Virus record (IMG/VR): IMGVR_UViG_3300047476_000577
Coordinates: 40,247-104,246 of that record
From: a virus
Strand: one strand, 5' to 3'
DNA length: 64,000 nucleotides
This document shows, piece after piece, positions 25,832-34,036 of this stretch. Below the pieces are notes generated by a model. That model ran no database searches. It saw only the letters and a list, made by a program, of their open reading frames with translations, and was not told where the DNA came from. The position numbers and the translations under genes were made by a program. Every line of letters begins with the position of its first letter. Within the stretch, counting starts at the first letter, position 1.

Positions 25832-26063
25832 TGCCGCCCCAGGTTAACTTAAACATAACAGCGGCATCATACCACTCGAATTGGACAACATCGTAGTCTC
25901 GTCTATAGACTTCTTTCCACTCTGTGTGCCAACGACGAAAGTATTTCCCTTCGTCATCAAAAGCCTCGCACCACTTGTACATTTCTGTAGTGCATTTTGA
26001 AATCTTTATTCTGTATCTAAATACAGGGCGATTGTTTCCGCCTTCTGAATAAAAATATTCCAT
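25821..26063 (-). CDS. LRW-tail family protein B1
   Basis: 80 residues; TEMYKWCEAFDDEGKYFRRW centre, tail FEWYDAAVMFKLTWGGSDI. First family member of cluster B. Confidence 0.72.
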   Translation of the reverse strand: MEYFYSEGGNNRPVFRYRIKISKCTTEMYKWCEAFDDEGKYFRRWHTEWKEVYRRDYDVVQFEWYDAAVMFKLTWGGSDI

Positions 26064-26064
26064 C

Positions 26065-26277
26065 TTATTCGGCGGAGTTCAAGTCCCTGTACTCTTCGTC
26101 GGAGAATTGATCCTTGTAGTATGCAATAAACTCAGACAATTCTGCATACAGCTCTAATATAGCTTCTTTGTCTGCATAAAGAATATATTCGCTTTCTCCT
26201 ATATTCTTTAAGCCCAGTTCACCGCCGCCTACCCATTTTAAACGGGGAGAAGTGAGCCTGTTATTCGTCGAGCTCAT
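26065..26277 (-). CDS. Small acidic protein
   Basis: 70 residues from MSSTNNRLTS (17-bp overlap with the upstream gene); KWVGGGELGLKNIGESEYI then a helix. Longer in-frame extension is a shadow. Unknown function. Confidence 0.55.
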   Translation of the reverse strand: MSSTNNRLTSPRLKWVGGGELGLKNIGESEYILYADKEAILELYAELSEFIAYYKDQFSDEEYRDLNSAE

Positions 26278-26794
26278 AAGGTTCATCTTCCTCTTGTTCA
26301 AGCATACCGCGGGCTTCTGCGTGTTCGTTGCACAGAGTTTTAATCCAGCCGCCGCCGCGACGAATGCCCCTATTGCCACAGTCTTCGCAAGTTACGCCAG
26401 ACATATGTTCTGCCATATCAATTAGTGCACGATTAGCATCAGTAGTCTTGTGCACATAAAAACGCAAAGTTCCGAACTTTTCTTTAACTTGTTGGATGAC
26501 TGGCAAGCGTTCTAGTTCAATGTCGTATGCTTCTTTTAGTTTGGCAACGTCTTCTTCTGTCCAAGGAACTTCGACACGTGCATTAGTCTCTCGATCCCAG
26601 GTTACTTTCATTGCACCTAGGTCAAACTGCTTAACTGCATATTCGTAACGATCTCTGGTCATACGAACAGGATGCACAAAGCCTGCTAGCAGTGCGTCAA
26701 TGATATTGTACCAGCCACCGCCGTGTTCGCAGTACCACTTCTTGCCTAGCTCAGGATAGTCTTCGTAAAGTTTGTTCTGTAGCTCTTCTTGCAT
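26261..26794 (-). CDS. Conserved phage protein with GGGWYxIID motif (copy 1)
   Basis: 177 residues: CEHGGGWYNIIDALLAG (~23), VKEKFGTLRFYVHK (~105), then CEDCGNRGIRRGGGWIKTLC (zinc-ribbon-like CxxCG plus a later Cys). Paralogue of the 36804-37319 product. A pattern common in phage genomes; function unknown. Confidence 0.75.
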   Translation of the reverse strand: MQEELQNKLYEDYPELGKKWYCEHGGGWYNIIDALLAGFVHPVRMTRDRYEYAVKQFDLGAMKVTWDRETNARVEVPWTEEDVAKLKEAYDIELERLPVIQQVKEKFGTLRFYVHKTTDANRALIDMAEHMSGVTCEDCGNRGIRRGGGWIKTLCNEHAEARGMLEQEEDEPYELDE

Positions 26795-26795
26795 A

Positions 26796-27017
26796 TTAAT
26801 CTCTTATAAATTTTGATTCTATGTATGCTGACATTCGTTTGTCATTGGCAGACATCCATATAGTAACACCGTCTGGGTGTCCTAGTAACTCATTATTAAT
26901 TTCTGGAAACTTAGTCAAGAACATTTTTCCTAATCTAATGTTGCCGTCTTTTAATTTCTCTACAAAAAACCAATTGACAAAATCGTCAAACTGTTTCCGT
27001 GTTATCTTCGTATACAT
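26796..27017 (-). CDS. Small unknown protein
   Basis: 73 residues, MYTKITRKQFDDFVNWFFVE; overlaps the next upstream gene by 32 bp. Unknown. Confidence 0.6.
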   Translation of the reverse strand: MYTKITRKQFDDFVNWFFVEKLKDGNIRLGKMFLTKFPEINNELLGHPDGVTIWMSANDKRMSAYIESKFIRD

Positions 27018-27417
27018 TGCCGAATACTTCTATAATCATCTGTTGCACTTCTGCTAACGACACATTCGGCCTAGAGCTTAGTGAAAGAAAGTCGTCGTCG
27101 TTAGCTTTACTAGGGTGCAATTTATCTACAATACGGCCTGCTAGAGTGAGTAACATAGTGTTAGGGCTTGCAAACTCGTCTAACTGTAGCTTGTGCTTTT
27201 TAGGCAAATCGCTTTCCACCTTTGCATAATAGCCAATTACAGCGTTAGCGGCGTGTGCAGTAATATATTGCCCGTGACTTGCCATTAAGATAGCTAACAG
27301 CATTCGCTTGGGCATAACAGAATCTCCCCAAACAAACCATTCACCGTTAACGTGAACAGGCCGTTTGGAGAACATACTCATTAGCACAGCATTTTGGATT
27401 TCTTCTTCAGTAAGCAT
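26986..27417 (-). CDS. Unknown helical protein
   Basis: 143 residues starting MLTEEEIQNAVLMSMF, 11-bp overlap with the nucleotidyltransferase-like gene. Contains ILMASHGQYITAHAANAVIG and a C-terminal VQQMIIEVFGN helix. Unknown. Confidence 0.65.
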   Translation of the reverse strand: MLTEEEIQNAVLMSMFSKRPVHVNGEWFVWGDSVMPKRMLLAILMASHGQYITAHAANAVIGYYAKVESDLPKKHKLQLDEFASPNTMLLTLAGRIVDKLHPSKANDDDFLSLSSRPNVSLAEVQQMIIEVFGNVYEDNTETV

Positions 27418-28000
27418 TGTCGAACTGGTAGATTTTTTCAAATTGAGCAGTGCTAATACTCTTGGCACACTGCTTAAAAGTTTCTGGATCCATTTCATAG
27501 CCATACATTGTATATTTTGCCCAGCGGTTAATAAAGCTATCGGCTACGAACTTGTCGCACGTTAGTTTCCTTGCTCCGATATCTGCAATAGCACGAGGCA
27601 AAGTAACAAAGTTGCCACGGCCATCGGTTGCAATCTTACATACACTGAAGTCAAAACTGTCAAACACTTCCTGTACTGTTTTGAAGTTTTGCTTTTTAAT
27701 TAGCTGGACTTTATGCAGGATAGGATCATATTCTGTTTTCTCAGATAGACGCAGTGTGACAGCATTTTCACTATCATAAGTGACAATAGTATCATCTTCT
27801 AGCTTGAGCCGGTGCTTGGTAGCATCTCTAGAAAATGAATCTCTAAAGTATACGTCAATGTCGTTAACAGGTGTCTTAGTGTATAAACTAAGAGCAGCAC
27901 CTCCGCATATCCACGGCCCTCGTTCAATGTCTAGCTCGAGTAAACCGATGATGTGCTGATTAGGATACTTTCTGTCAGTAAGCCCGTTAATGCGTAGCAT
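27407..28000 (-). CDS. Nucleotidyltransferase-like protein
   Basis: 197 residues with PWICGGAALSLYTKTPVNDIDVYF: a GG followed by DxD, the polymerase-beta nucleotidyltransferase signature. Family members add nucleotides to RNA, proteins or small molecules; with so many tRNAs here, tRNA or RNA 3'-end modification is a reasonable but unproven role. Confidence 0.7.
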   Translation of the reverse strand: MLRINGLTDRKYPNQHIIGLLELDIERGPWICGGAALSLYTKTPVNDIDVYFRDSFSRDATKHRLKLEDDTIVTYDSENAVTLRLSEKTEYDPILHKVQLIKKQNFKTVQEVFDSFDFSVCKIATDGRGNFVTLPRAIADIGARKLTCDKFVADSFINRWAKYTMYGYEMDPETFKQCAKSISTAQFEKIYQFDNAY

Positions 28001-28002
28001 TT

Positions 28003-28149
28003 TTAGTTTGCAAATTGACTGAAACGTTCGCGAATGAATTTAAAAGTTTTACGTTCGGTGTCGAACACAAACTCTTCCTCGCCCTCGTCTGTATGTACTG
28101 CAACCACAAAGCCATTCTTAACACGGCGAATTTCGATTGATTCTAACAT
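28003..28149 (-). CDS. Small protein, 48 residues
   Basis: ORF MLESIEIRRVKNGFVVAVHT ... FIRERFSQFAN, below the usual size cutoff. Directly downstream of a consensus promoter. A beta-hairpin then helix. Unknown. Confidence 0.65.
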   Translation of the reverse strand: MLESIEIRRVKNGFVVAVHTDEGEEEFVFDTERKTFKFIRERFSQFAN

Positions 28150-28176
28150 ATTTTTCCTATTGTGAAGTTAAGTTAA

Positions 28177-28205
28177 ATTATAGCAGGACGTGATTGATTA
28201 ATCAA
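28177..28205 (-). promoter_or_regulatory. Sigma70-type promoter
   Basis: TTGATT, 17 bp, TATAAT with TGC extension; heads the ~4 kb operon 28.15 to 24.2 kb that contains LRW genes B1-B6. Confidence 0.75.
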
Positions 28206-28428
28206 GCGCAACGTCTTTCATCGGACGTCTACCTGTCCAGTGATCTTTGGTAATACATAGCCCTCGGTGCTTAACACCCATTGCTCCTGCATCTAAATCT
28301 AAATTCGGCACACTTCGTTGCACAGCAACGCAATCTGCTTTAGACTTGAATTCGTAGTCAACGACTTGTTTGTCAATAAAGTCCCCGCCCGGGGTATACA
28401 TTGCAATTAGTAAGAGCCAAGTATTCAT
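28198..28428 (-). CDS. Small secreted or membrane-anchored protein
   Basis: 76 residues from MNTWLLLIAMYTPGG: a short hydrophobic start then Cys-containing domain (KADCVAVQRSVPNL, RGLCITKDHW). The two cysteines suggest a disulfide-bonded periplasmic protein (inference). Confidence 0.6.
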   Translation of the reverse strand: MNTWLLLIAMYTPGGDFIDKQVVDYEFKSKADCVAVQRSVPNLDLDAGAMGVKHRGLCITKDHWTGRRPMKDVALD

Positions 28429-28429
28429 A

Positions 28430-28990
28430 TTAAACGTCCATAGCGCATTGATGTTGTTCTTCGTCCGAGCAGTGACACAATGTGTCAAAGTCGTTAAACA
28501 ATTCCATACGATAGGGGCAAGGATGCCCTTCGTCTTCTACCTCAAGGGTATAAGCATCTACAATACGGATAACCTTTACAGGCTTGTATTCTTCAAACAA
28601 TGCAGAGATATCGAACTGGAATCGTTCACGCATCTTAGCCAAAGTCTCATCAGGCACATTATGCACACTTCCGAAATCGTTCTGTGCAACAATTACTTGA
28701 GGCACAATGCCAAACTCTTGAGCCATAGCAAAGTACGGACGCAATTCTTTAGCAGTAGTAAAGGTGTTGGTTACTACAACGCTCTTGCCGTCGCGAAGTG
28801 CGCTACGAGTGCGCTCTTGGCACCACTCGTGAGCACGACCTAACTTAGAAGCATCAAACTTGTATTCACCTTCTACAATGAAATACTGGTCAGCTTCGTA
28901 GTGGCGATCCACTGCAACAGCCAACAGCTTCTGTGCTAAAGTGCTCTTGCCAGAGCCAGGCATTCCGCGAATAATAATCAAACGAGACAT
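28430..28990 (-). CDS. P-loop kinase (polynucleotide-kinase-like)
   Basis: 186 residues with IIIRGMPGSGKSTLAQKL at the N terminus and SVVVTNTFTTAKELRPY (Walker B-like strand). Resembles the 5'-kinase half of T4 Pnkp and NEDD4BP2-type AAA kinases. No phosphatase domain. With the RNA ligase at 32.3 kb it could repair cleaved tRNA. Confidence 0.8.
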   Translation of the reverse strand: MSRLIIIRGMPGSGKSTLAQKLLAVAVDRHYEADQYFIVEGEYKFDASKLGRAHEWCQERTRSALRDGKSVVVTNTFTTAKELRPYFAMAQEFGIVPQVIVAQNDFGSVHNVPDETLAKMRERFQFDISALFEEYKPVKVIRIVDAYTLEVEDEGHPCPYRMELFNDFDTLCHCSDEEQHQCAMDV

Positions 28991-28992
28991 AA

Positions 28993-29544
28993 TTATTCCT
29001 TGTGGTGATGCCCACGGATTTCTCCTTTGAGAGCATCGTTAATAACATCTTCCAAACGAGACACAACCTTACCAGTTGCGTCAAATGCAACATCGCGAAT
29101 ACGATACTGTTCCATTCCAGTCTTGCCGCCGTGAACGTGACCGTGCAAGTGTACAGCACCACGGTGCATTTGGTTCCATTCGTGAATTGGGTAGTGGAAC
29201 ATTACAACAAAAGTACCGTTATAGGTCATTTCGTAGTAAGGATGCACTTCGTCAAAACAAGCACGGAACGCAGGGTCACGCAAGTTCTTATGGTCGTGGT
29301 TACCGGCAATTAAAATCTTGCGACCATTTAAGCCTTGCAAGATTGCAGTTGCTCGTTCGACACGCCCGAACGCAACGTCACCTAAAATGTACACAGTGTC
29401 TTCTGGTTGTACATCACGGTTCCATTCGGCTACTAAGATACTGTTCATATGATCAGCATCTTTCATACCGTAACGAGTAACAGGGCAAAACTTAATAATG
29501 TTAGTATGGCTGAAATGCAAATCAGCAGTTACAAAATCTGTCAT
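28993..29544 (-). CDS. Calcineurin-like metallophosphoesterase
   Basis: 183 residues with VTADLHFSHTNI, YILGDVAFG, IAGNHDHKNL, FHYPIHEW and HLHGHVHGG: all five metal-ligand blocks. Hydrolyses phosphomonoesters or diesters; might supply the missing 2'/3'-phosphatase for RNA repair. Confidence 0.93.
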   Translation of the reverse strand: MTDFVTADLHFSHTNIIKFCPVTRYGMKDADHMNSILVAEWNRDVQPEDTVYILGDVAFGRVERATAILQGLNGRKILIAGNHDHKNLRDPAFRACFDEVHPYYEMTYNGTFVVMFHYPIHEWNQMHRGAVHLHGHVHGGKTGMEQYRIRDVAFDATGKVVSRLEDVINDALKGEIRGHHHKE

Positions 29545-29556
29545 AATATTCTTTCT

Positions 29557-30072
29557 TCACTTGCTGATTTGCACACGTGCACGTTCCAGCAATGCAGGAT
29601 CACCTTTAGTCAGCACTTCCAACAGGAGCCTCTTTTCCTCGAGATACACTCGAGCAAACTCTGCATCGTGTTCTACAATACTGCGAGTATTGGAGATCAG
29701 ATCCGCCAGCTTGATGGTTTGGGCTTGGGCGGGTGCCATTGCAGTGTGCGCTCTGTCGATTGCCTTGCGGGTTGCTCGGTTACCTTGCTCTTTGCGTGAG
29801 ACATCAGTAAGCCATCCAACCAACTCGGCGACTTCTTCTCCGAATTCGGCTCGAACAATTTCAATCGTCACTCCCGTATCTTCAACTACATCGTGCATCC
29901 AAGCGGCGCACAGCATAGCAGGAGTATGGGGCACAGACTGCACAATACTCACCACCTCAGCAGGGTGCACAATGTACGGTTCGTTAGTATACTTGCGAAG
30001 TTGGGCGCAGGCAGCGTGAGCAGCCGTAGCAAACAAACGGGCTTTTTCTACTGTATGTGCATCCATTTCCAA
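29557..30072 (-). CDS. MESH1-like HD hydrolase (ppGpp hydrolase-type)
   Basis: 171 residues with the small-alarmone-hydrolase pattern: AAHAACAQLRKYTNEPYIVHPAEV, AAWMHDVVEDTGVT and IKLADLISNT (given as separate blocks). No synthetase domain, so hydrolysis of (p)ppGpp is the likely reaction, which would switch off the stringent response during infection. Confidence 0.88.
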   Translation of the reverse strand: MEMDAHTVEKARLFATAAHAACAQLRKYTNEPYIVHPAEVVSIVQSVPHTPAMLCAAWMHDVVEDTGVTIEIVRAEFGEEVAELVGWLTDVSRKEQGNRATRKAIDRAHTAMAPAQAQTIKLADLISNTRSIVEHDAEFARVYLEEKRLLLEVLTKGDPALLERARVQISK

Positions 30073-30097
30073 CTCCTTATTTCTTACTATGTGTATA

Positions 30098-30126
30098 TTA
30101 TAGCAGATGTTGAATTATTGAGCAAA
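30098..30126 (-). promoter_or_regulatory. Sigma70-type promoter
   Basis: TTGCTC, 17 bp, TATAAT with TGC extension before the HD-hydrolase gene. Confidence 0.7.
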
Positions 30127-30675
30127 TTATTGAGGTACTACTAAAGTTTGCAATTCGCGAGGCACTGCATACACTAATTCAGGCTCCTTACTCCAGTCCG
30201 TAGGGCGTCCAAAAGATGTAGGAGTAATGTTTAGCTTGCGTAGACTCACGTGATCGATTAAGTAAAACCGATTGCCGTCCGAGCGCACAGTTGCCCACAA
30301 AAATAAACTCTTGTGCTTCTCTGCAATAGAGATATATTTTTCCTTACGCTTGAGCAGGTCAATGGTTCGATGCTTGTAAATGGGATAACCGGGCCCCCAA
30401 TTACGCTCTGACTTGGTCATAACATCGATCATATACTTGATATGGTCGAATTGATCAATTACCAAGATGTCGGGTAAGTGCTTTTTATCTGTGCCAGTGT
30501 TCAGGTAAGCATCATACTCTGCTTGTTCGTTTGTAATGCAACGAAATCCTTTGGCAGTAAAATGCTTGATTACAGGTTCGAAGCCGATGTCCTCGTAATA
30601 CTTGCGGCGATCTTCGTCAAACTTATTGTCACGCTCTCCGTGCGGCTTGACAAATTTATCTTCATTTAGCGACAT
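30127..30675 (-). CDS. Unknown protein, possible PD-(D/E)XK nuclease
   Basis: 182 residues from MSLNEDKFVK. HLPDILVIDQF then YMIDVMTKSER is spaced like a nuclease-fold core (D...xxK), but the motif is imperfect. Unknown otherwise. Confidence 0.55.
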   Translation of the reverse strand: MSLNEDKFVKPHGERDNKFDEDRRKYYEDIGFEPVIKHFTAKGFRCITNEQAEYDAYLNTGTDKKHLPDILVIDQFDHIKYMIDVMTKSERNWGPGYPIYKHRTIDLLKRKEKYISIAEKHKSLFLWATVRSDGNRFYLIDHVSLRKLNITPTSFGRPTDWSKEPELVYAVPRELQTLVVPQ

Positions 30676-30841
30676 TGCGATATCCTTTAATTCGCCAAAA
30701 CAGTTGCCAGGCACGTGATTGCTTAGTACGATGCAAACTCTTTGTGCCGGTTAAAAATTTGTTGCCGATTAGTTTACCAAAGGGCTTTGCTTTGGGCTGT
30801 CCTTGCAGTAAACGTTCGGCAACACGTTCGTAGGTAGTCAT
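30662..30841 (-). CDS. Small basic protein
   Basis: 59 residues from MTTYERVAER, Lys/Arg-rich. Overlaps its neighbour by 14 bp. Unknown; possibly DNA-binding. Confidence 0.5.
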   Translation of the reverse strand: MTTYERVAERLLQGQPKAKPFGKLIGNKFLTGTKSLHRTKQSRAWQLFWRIKGYRNVAK

Positions 30842-30854
30842 TTTGAAGTACATA

Positions 30855-31262
30855 TTAGTTCTTGTACAAGATAGCTTTTTGGGGATAAGTCACGCCAGTA
30901 GTACTGTAGAACAGTACACGATTTCCTTCTACTTCGTACTCGACATAGGTATAGTGCTTGTCTACCATCCGAGTGGTCTTACCGCTACGCTCGGAAACAC
31001 TGTAACCTTCTGCAACAAATCCAATGAACTTGCCTTCTACTTTGGTGTTAGCATACTCTTTGTAAGTGCCGGTGTTCCAGCTGATTGCAGCCGCAATACC
31101 TACAGGAATAGCAAAGAGTACAAACACCTTGTACATATTCCATTCGTCATCGTTGTTAATCAGCATCAGGATAAAGATTGCAATCGCAAATGTCAGTACA
31201 ATGTAAAAACCAGCGTGGTTGTTGATAGTATCAACTGGAGCCAACGGTGCAAAAGTGTACAT
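30855..31262 (-). CDS. Two-TM membrane protein
   Basis: 135 residues with transmembrane stretches GFYIVLTFAIAIFILMLI (~17-34) and VFVLFAIPVGIAAAISW (~45-62) and an extracytoplasmic beta domain. Unknown role at the host inner membrane. Confidence 0.7.
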   Translation of the reverse strand: MYTFAPLAPVDTINNHAGFYIVLTFAIAIFILMLINNDDEWNMYKVFVLFAIPVGIAAAISWNTGTYKEYANTKVEGKFIGFVAEGYSVSERSGKTTRMVDKHYTYVEYEVEGNRVLFYSTTGVTYPQKAILYKN

Positions 31263-31295
31263 ACCTTTTCCTGTATTGTTTAACGCAATACAAGT

Positions 31296-31324
31296 ATTAT
31301 AGCACCAAACGAATTTAGGATCAA
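31296..31324 (-). promoter_or_regulatory. Sigma70-type promoter
   Basis: TTGATC, 17 bp, TATAAT with TGC extension. Shares ~20 flanking bases with the promoter at 33676, indicating duplication. Confidence 0.75.
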
Positions 31325-31473
31325 ATTCGGTGCATATATTCTTTCTTAATACTATCGTATACTTGTAATACTATAGTTACATCAATGTGCATACGCCTTG
31401 CAATCTCATCTGGACTACAGCCTCGCTGAACAAACTCTTTAATTTCCAGATAGACGCTGTTCATTCTTCCCAT
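31321..31473 (-). CDS. Small HTH-like protein, 50 residues
   Basis: ORF MGRMNSVYLEIKEFVQRGCS then PDEIARRMHIDVTIVLQVYD: a helix-turn-helix-like pattern. Ends overlapping the promoter at 31296-31324. Possibly a regulator. Confidence 0.6.
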   Translation of the reverse strand: MGRMNSVYLEIKEFVQRGCSPDEIARRMHIDVTIVLQVYDSIKKEYMHRI

Positions 31474-31491
31474 TTAGGGCTCCTTGTAGAT

Positions 31492-31788
31492 CTACTCCTT
31501 TAGCCACTCTAAAAGTTTTTTAGGATCTACTACACTAATAACGTCTTGAGGCGGTAGTTCGTTGACTTCATATGTAACAATTTCCCAGTCATCGAAGCTG
31601 GCGTGACTCGAAATTCGTTTCATTGCTTCACGAACCATAGTCAAATGGCTACGCAGTTTTCCTAATGTATCCCAAGTCTTGCCCGTTTTAGACCAAGACG
31701 AGCTATTGTAGCTATAAACTACATCGGTGCTGCCTTTACTGTACAGCCCTGTCTTCTTGTTTCTAATTTTATAGAACTGCTGAGTCAT
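31492..31788 (-). CDS. Small unknown protein
   Basis: 98 residues, MTQQFYKIRNKKTGLYSKG, a pattern seen in small phage proteins that begin with a KIRNKKTGLYS strand. ATGA overlap with the next upstream gene. Confidence 0.65.
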   Translation of the reverse strand: MTQQFYKIRNKKTGLYSKGSTDVVYSYNSSSWSKTGKTWDTLGKLRSHLTMVREAMKRISSHASFDDWEIVTYEVNELPPQDVISVVDPKKLLEWLKE

Positions 31789-32084
31789 ATTGGCGTTTTC
31801 TTTCTAGGATAAGGTTGTGCTTGTAGCTTAACCATAAAGAACTCTTCCATATCTACATTGTAGCCGCAGGTGTCGTATAGATCTGCAAACCTATTTTTAA
31901 CAAACTTAACTGTACCGTTTTGTTCTTGCCAAATCCTATCGCTCGACTGTGTGAGTTTGAAACCACCTGCACTTCCGACCATAGAGTCGCTATTGCTTAC
32001 ATCGCAGACGGAATAATAGCGATTGGCATAAACCCCGGAATCGAGCATTGCTCGGCACACTTCGTAGTAATAGTTAACCATCAC
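31785..32084 (-). CDS. Small unknown protein
   Basis: 99 residues, MMVNYYYEVCRAMLDSGVY; overlaps both neighbours by 4 bp. Unknown. Confidence 0.65.
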   Translation of the reverse strand: MMVNYYYEVCRAMLDSGVYANRYYSVCDVSNSDSMVGSAGGFKLTQSSDRIWQEQNGTVKFVKNRFADLYDTCGYNVDMEEFFMVKLQAQPYPRKKTPI

Positions 32085-32293
32085 TCGCCTTTAATTACAT
32101 CGAATAAGGTACCATACTCGTACCTTGCCCAATCATCCATATCTACATATGTATTAATTTTACGGCGATACACGGTTTCGAGCCAAACTCGTTCACCGTG
32201 TATCTTCACTGGACGCCAAGCGAACCACGGCTTCCAAGGCAATACTTCTACCTTTCGATAGACATTGCCTATAGGAGCCTTGTTGTAGTTCAT
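32081..32293 (-). CDS. Small Trp-rich protein
   Basis: 70 residues, EVLPWKPWFAWRPVKIHG; strongly aromatic. Unknown. Confidence 0.62.
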   Translation of the reverse strand: MNYNKAPIGNVYRKVEVLPWKPWFAWRPVKIHGERVWLETVYRRKINTYVDMDDWARYEYGTLFDVIKGE

Positions 32294-32315
32294 TCTGCCC
32301 GGATCAAGGATTTCC

Positions 32316-33236
32316 TTAAGCCGCCTCCATATAGTTGCGTACCCAAGCTAAACGAGCTTGCTCGTCCATAGCAGTGTATTCAACAATGTTAGCACGAATA
32401 GCATCCACTAGTGGATAATATTCTTCGTCAAGGTTACGCTTGATGTCGTTGTTCAAGTCTACTAGCTTGTCTGTACGTGGATTGCGAGCAACCCACTTAG
32501 AAGTCAAGTAGTATGGGCTTTTGATTTTAGAAGAAACGTTAGTTTCTGTGTAAAACACAAAGCCTTCGTGCTTAACTTCCTTAACAGCCACTTGCAGTTC
32601 TGCAATAGTCATATGATAGGATTCTGCAAAGAAACACTTTAGGTCATCCTCTGCAAAAAACTTCCAAACAATTTCAGAACCAAAGCCGTGAACTTTAGAC
32701 TCCCAAGAGTTCTCACGCCAACCTAGGAAATACATACCAGGCTTTTCAACCACGATATGAGGATCGTTAGGATGTACACACTCAAACATCAAGGTATAGC
32801 CTTCTGCCCCACGCACTGCAAATTGCCAGTCGATCCAGGATTGATGTGTTAGCATCATTTCCTTTGCCATAGCAACATACGGGCTGTCGGTAGAACCAGT
32901 TGTAGACACAAGGATGTCTCCGTTGTACCAAGTCATAGCAACCATAAAGCCATTGACTTTACGATATGCAGTTACTTTGGTTTCGTCTGCTAGAACAGGT
33001 GCTTGCTTTTCGATGCCGTAGTTGTATACCTTAGTGAAAGGGCGTGACACTACATTAAAGTTTGCGTCAACAATAGTGCCACGGCATTCTTCCAAATACT
33101 CGTTCCACAGGTTGTCGAAAAATACCTTCTTCTTGTACTTCAACACAAAGATGCCCTCGCCAGCAGGACGCATTGACACTAGCTTAGGGTTGTCTTCTAC
33201 AAACTTCTTCAATTCGTCTTTGTTCATTTTATTCAC
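32316..33236 (-). CDS. RNA ligase, T4 Rnl1-like
   Basis: 306 residues with the nucleotidyl-transfer fold: motif I AYRKVNGFM (~90; Lys nucleophile, but KVNG replaces KxDG), ECRGTIVD before it, LMFECVHPNDPHIV (motif III/IIIa), EGFVFY (motif IV) and IKSPYYLTSKWV (motif V). Joins RNA 5'-phosphate and 3'-OH ends. With the P-loop kinase it could reseal tRNA cut by host anticodon nucleases or join the split tRNAs of this window. Confidence 0.85.
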   Translation of the reverse strand: MNKMNKDELKKFVEDNPKLVSMRPAGEGIFVLKYKKKVFFDNLWNEYLEECRGTIVDANFNVVSRPFTKVYNYGIEKQAPVLADETKVTAYRKVNGFMVAMTWYNGDILVSTTGSTDSPYVAMAKEMMLTHQSWIDWQFAVRGAEGYTLMFECVHPNDPHIVVEKPGMYFLGWRENSWESKVHGFGSEIVWKFFAEDDLKCFFAESYHMTIAELQVAVKEVKHEGFVFYTETNVSSKIKSPYYLTSKWVARNPRTDKLVDLNNDIKRNLDEEYYPLVDAIRANIVEYTAMDEQARLAWVRNYMEAA

Positions 33237-33648
33237 CTAGAATCAATTTACCGTCGATGTCTTCGTCGTTAGTCCAAACTACACGCTTGAGACCAAAACT
33301 TGCGATAGCACGTGCACAGCCTTGACAAGGTTTAGCGAGGCCGTATACAGGATTACCTTCGCGATCCTGCTTAACACGAGTCACATACAAAGTAGCATTA
33401 GCAAGACGCTTGGGATCAATCTTTTTAACAGCCTTTGCAATAGCATCAATTTCTGCGTGGATGTGAATTGCCTGGTAATGCTTGGCAAACTTTGCTTGCA
33501 AAGGATGAGTTTTAACTTGATTGGTACCAATCGAAATCAGCTCATTCTTAATAACAATACCAGCCGCAATGCGAGCACGGAACACAGGCGCTACATCTTC
33601 TGCAACACGAGCTAGCAGTTCCGTAAACTTCAAATCCTTACGCGACAT
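33229..33648 (-). CDS. Cytidine/deoxycytidylate deaminase-like protein
   Basis: 139 residues with HAEIDAIAKAVKK (zinc HxE) and KPCQGCARAIASFG (PCxxC). dCMP deaminase activity would feed dUMP to ThyA. Overlaps the ligase start by 8 bp. Confidence 0.85.
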   Translation of the reverse strand: MSRKDLKFTELLARVAEDVAPVFRARIAAGIVIKNELISIGTNQVKTHPLQAKFAKHYQAIHIHAEIDAIAKAVKKIDPKRLANATLYVTRVKQDREGNPVYGLAKPCQGCARAIASFGLKRVVWTNDEDIDGKLILGE

Positions 33649-33675
33649 TGTGTTCCTTGTTAACGCAATACAAGT

Positions 33676-33704
33676 ATTATAGCACTTTTGGATTTATTGA
33701 GCAA
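33676..33704 (-). promoter_or_regulatory. Sigma70-type promoter
   Basis: TTGCTC, 17 bp, TATAAT with TGC extension; drives deaminase-ligase operon. Confidence 0.75.
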
Positions 33705-33705
33705 A

Positions 33706-33972
33706 TTACTTGTAAAGTGCCGCCATCATAAGTAGCATTTCAAGTTCTTCTATATTACTGTTAATTTTAGTTAACATTTCTTGGTACTGCACAATAGTAG
33801 ATGTTAACTGCCTTCTACGCCTTGCTTCTATTTCCATATTAGCAAGAATCTTGACGTCATTGTGTATATTTTGCAACACTTTTGACAGTCTAGGGTCTTG
33901 TGTAGCACTGCGCCCTATTTTGCGTAACTGTGTACTAACATCTGACCAATCTAAGCTAGAATTTATTTGCAT
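33706..33972 (-). CDS. Small helical protein
   Basis: 88 residues, coiled-coil-like (ILANMEIEARRRRQLTSTIV). Monocistronic with its own promoter. Unknown. Confidence 0.65.
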   Translation of the reverse strand: MQINSSLDWSDVSTQLRKIGRSATQDPRLSKVLQNIHNDVKILANMEIEARRRRQLTSTIVQYQEMLTKINSNIEELEMLLMMAALYK

Positions 33973-33978
33973 TGTGCA

Positions 33979-34007
33979 ATTATACTACAGATCGATTTTT
34001 CAGTCAA
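33979..34007 (-). promoter_or_regulatory. Sigma70-type promoter fused to terminator tail
   Basis: TTGACT, 17 bp, TATAAT; the -35 begins inside the T tract of the terminator at 34008. Confidence 0.75.
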
Positions 34008-34036
34008 AAATAAGCCCCGCTACGCAGGGCTTATTT
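34004..34036 (-). terminator. Intrinsic terminator
   Basis: AATAAGCCC / GGGCTTATT stem then TTTTT on the minus strand, after the Tim44-like gene. Confidence 0.85.

Noticed and set aside
14178-26063. LRW cluster as a degraded single gene or CRISPR-like repeat
   Set aside because: Each ORF is intact with start-stop coupling and there is no DNA-level direct repeat.
28370-30144. Several 80-170-codon plus-strand ORFs
   Set aside because: Antisense shadows of the kinase, phosphoesterase and HD-hydrolase genes, whose motifs are clear.
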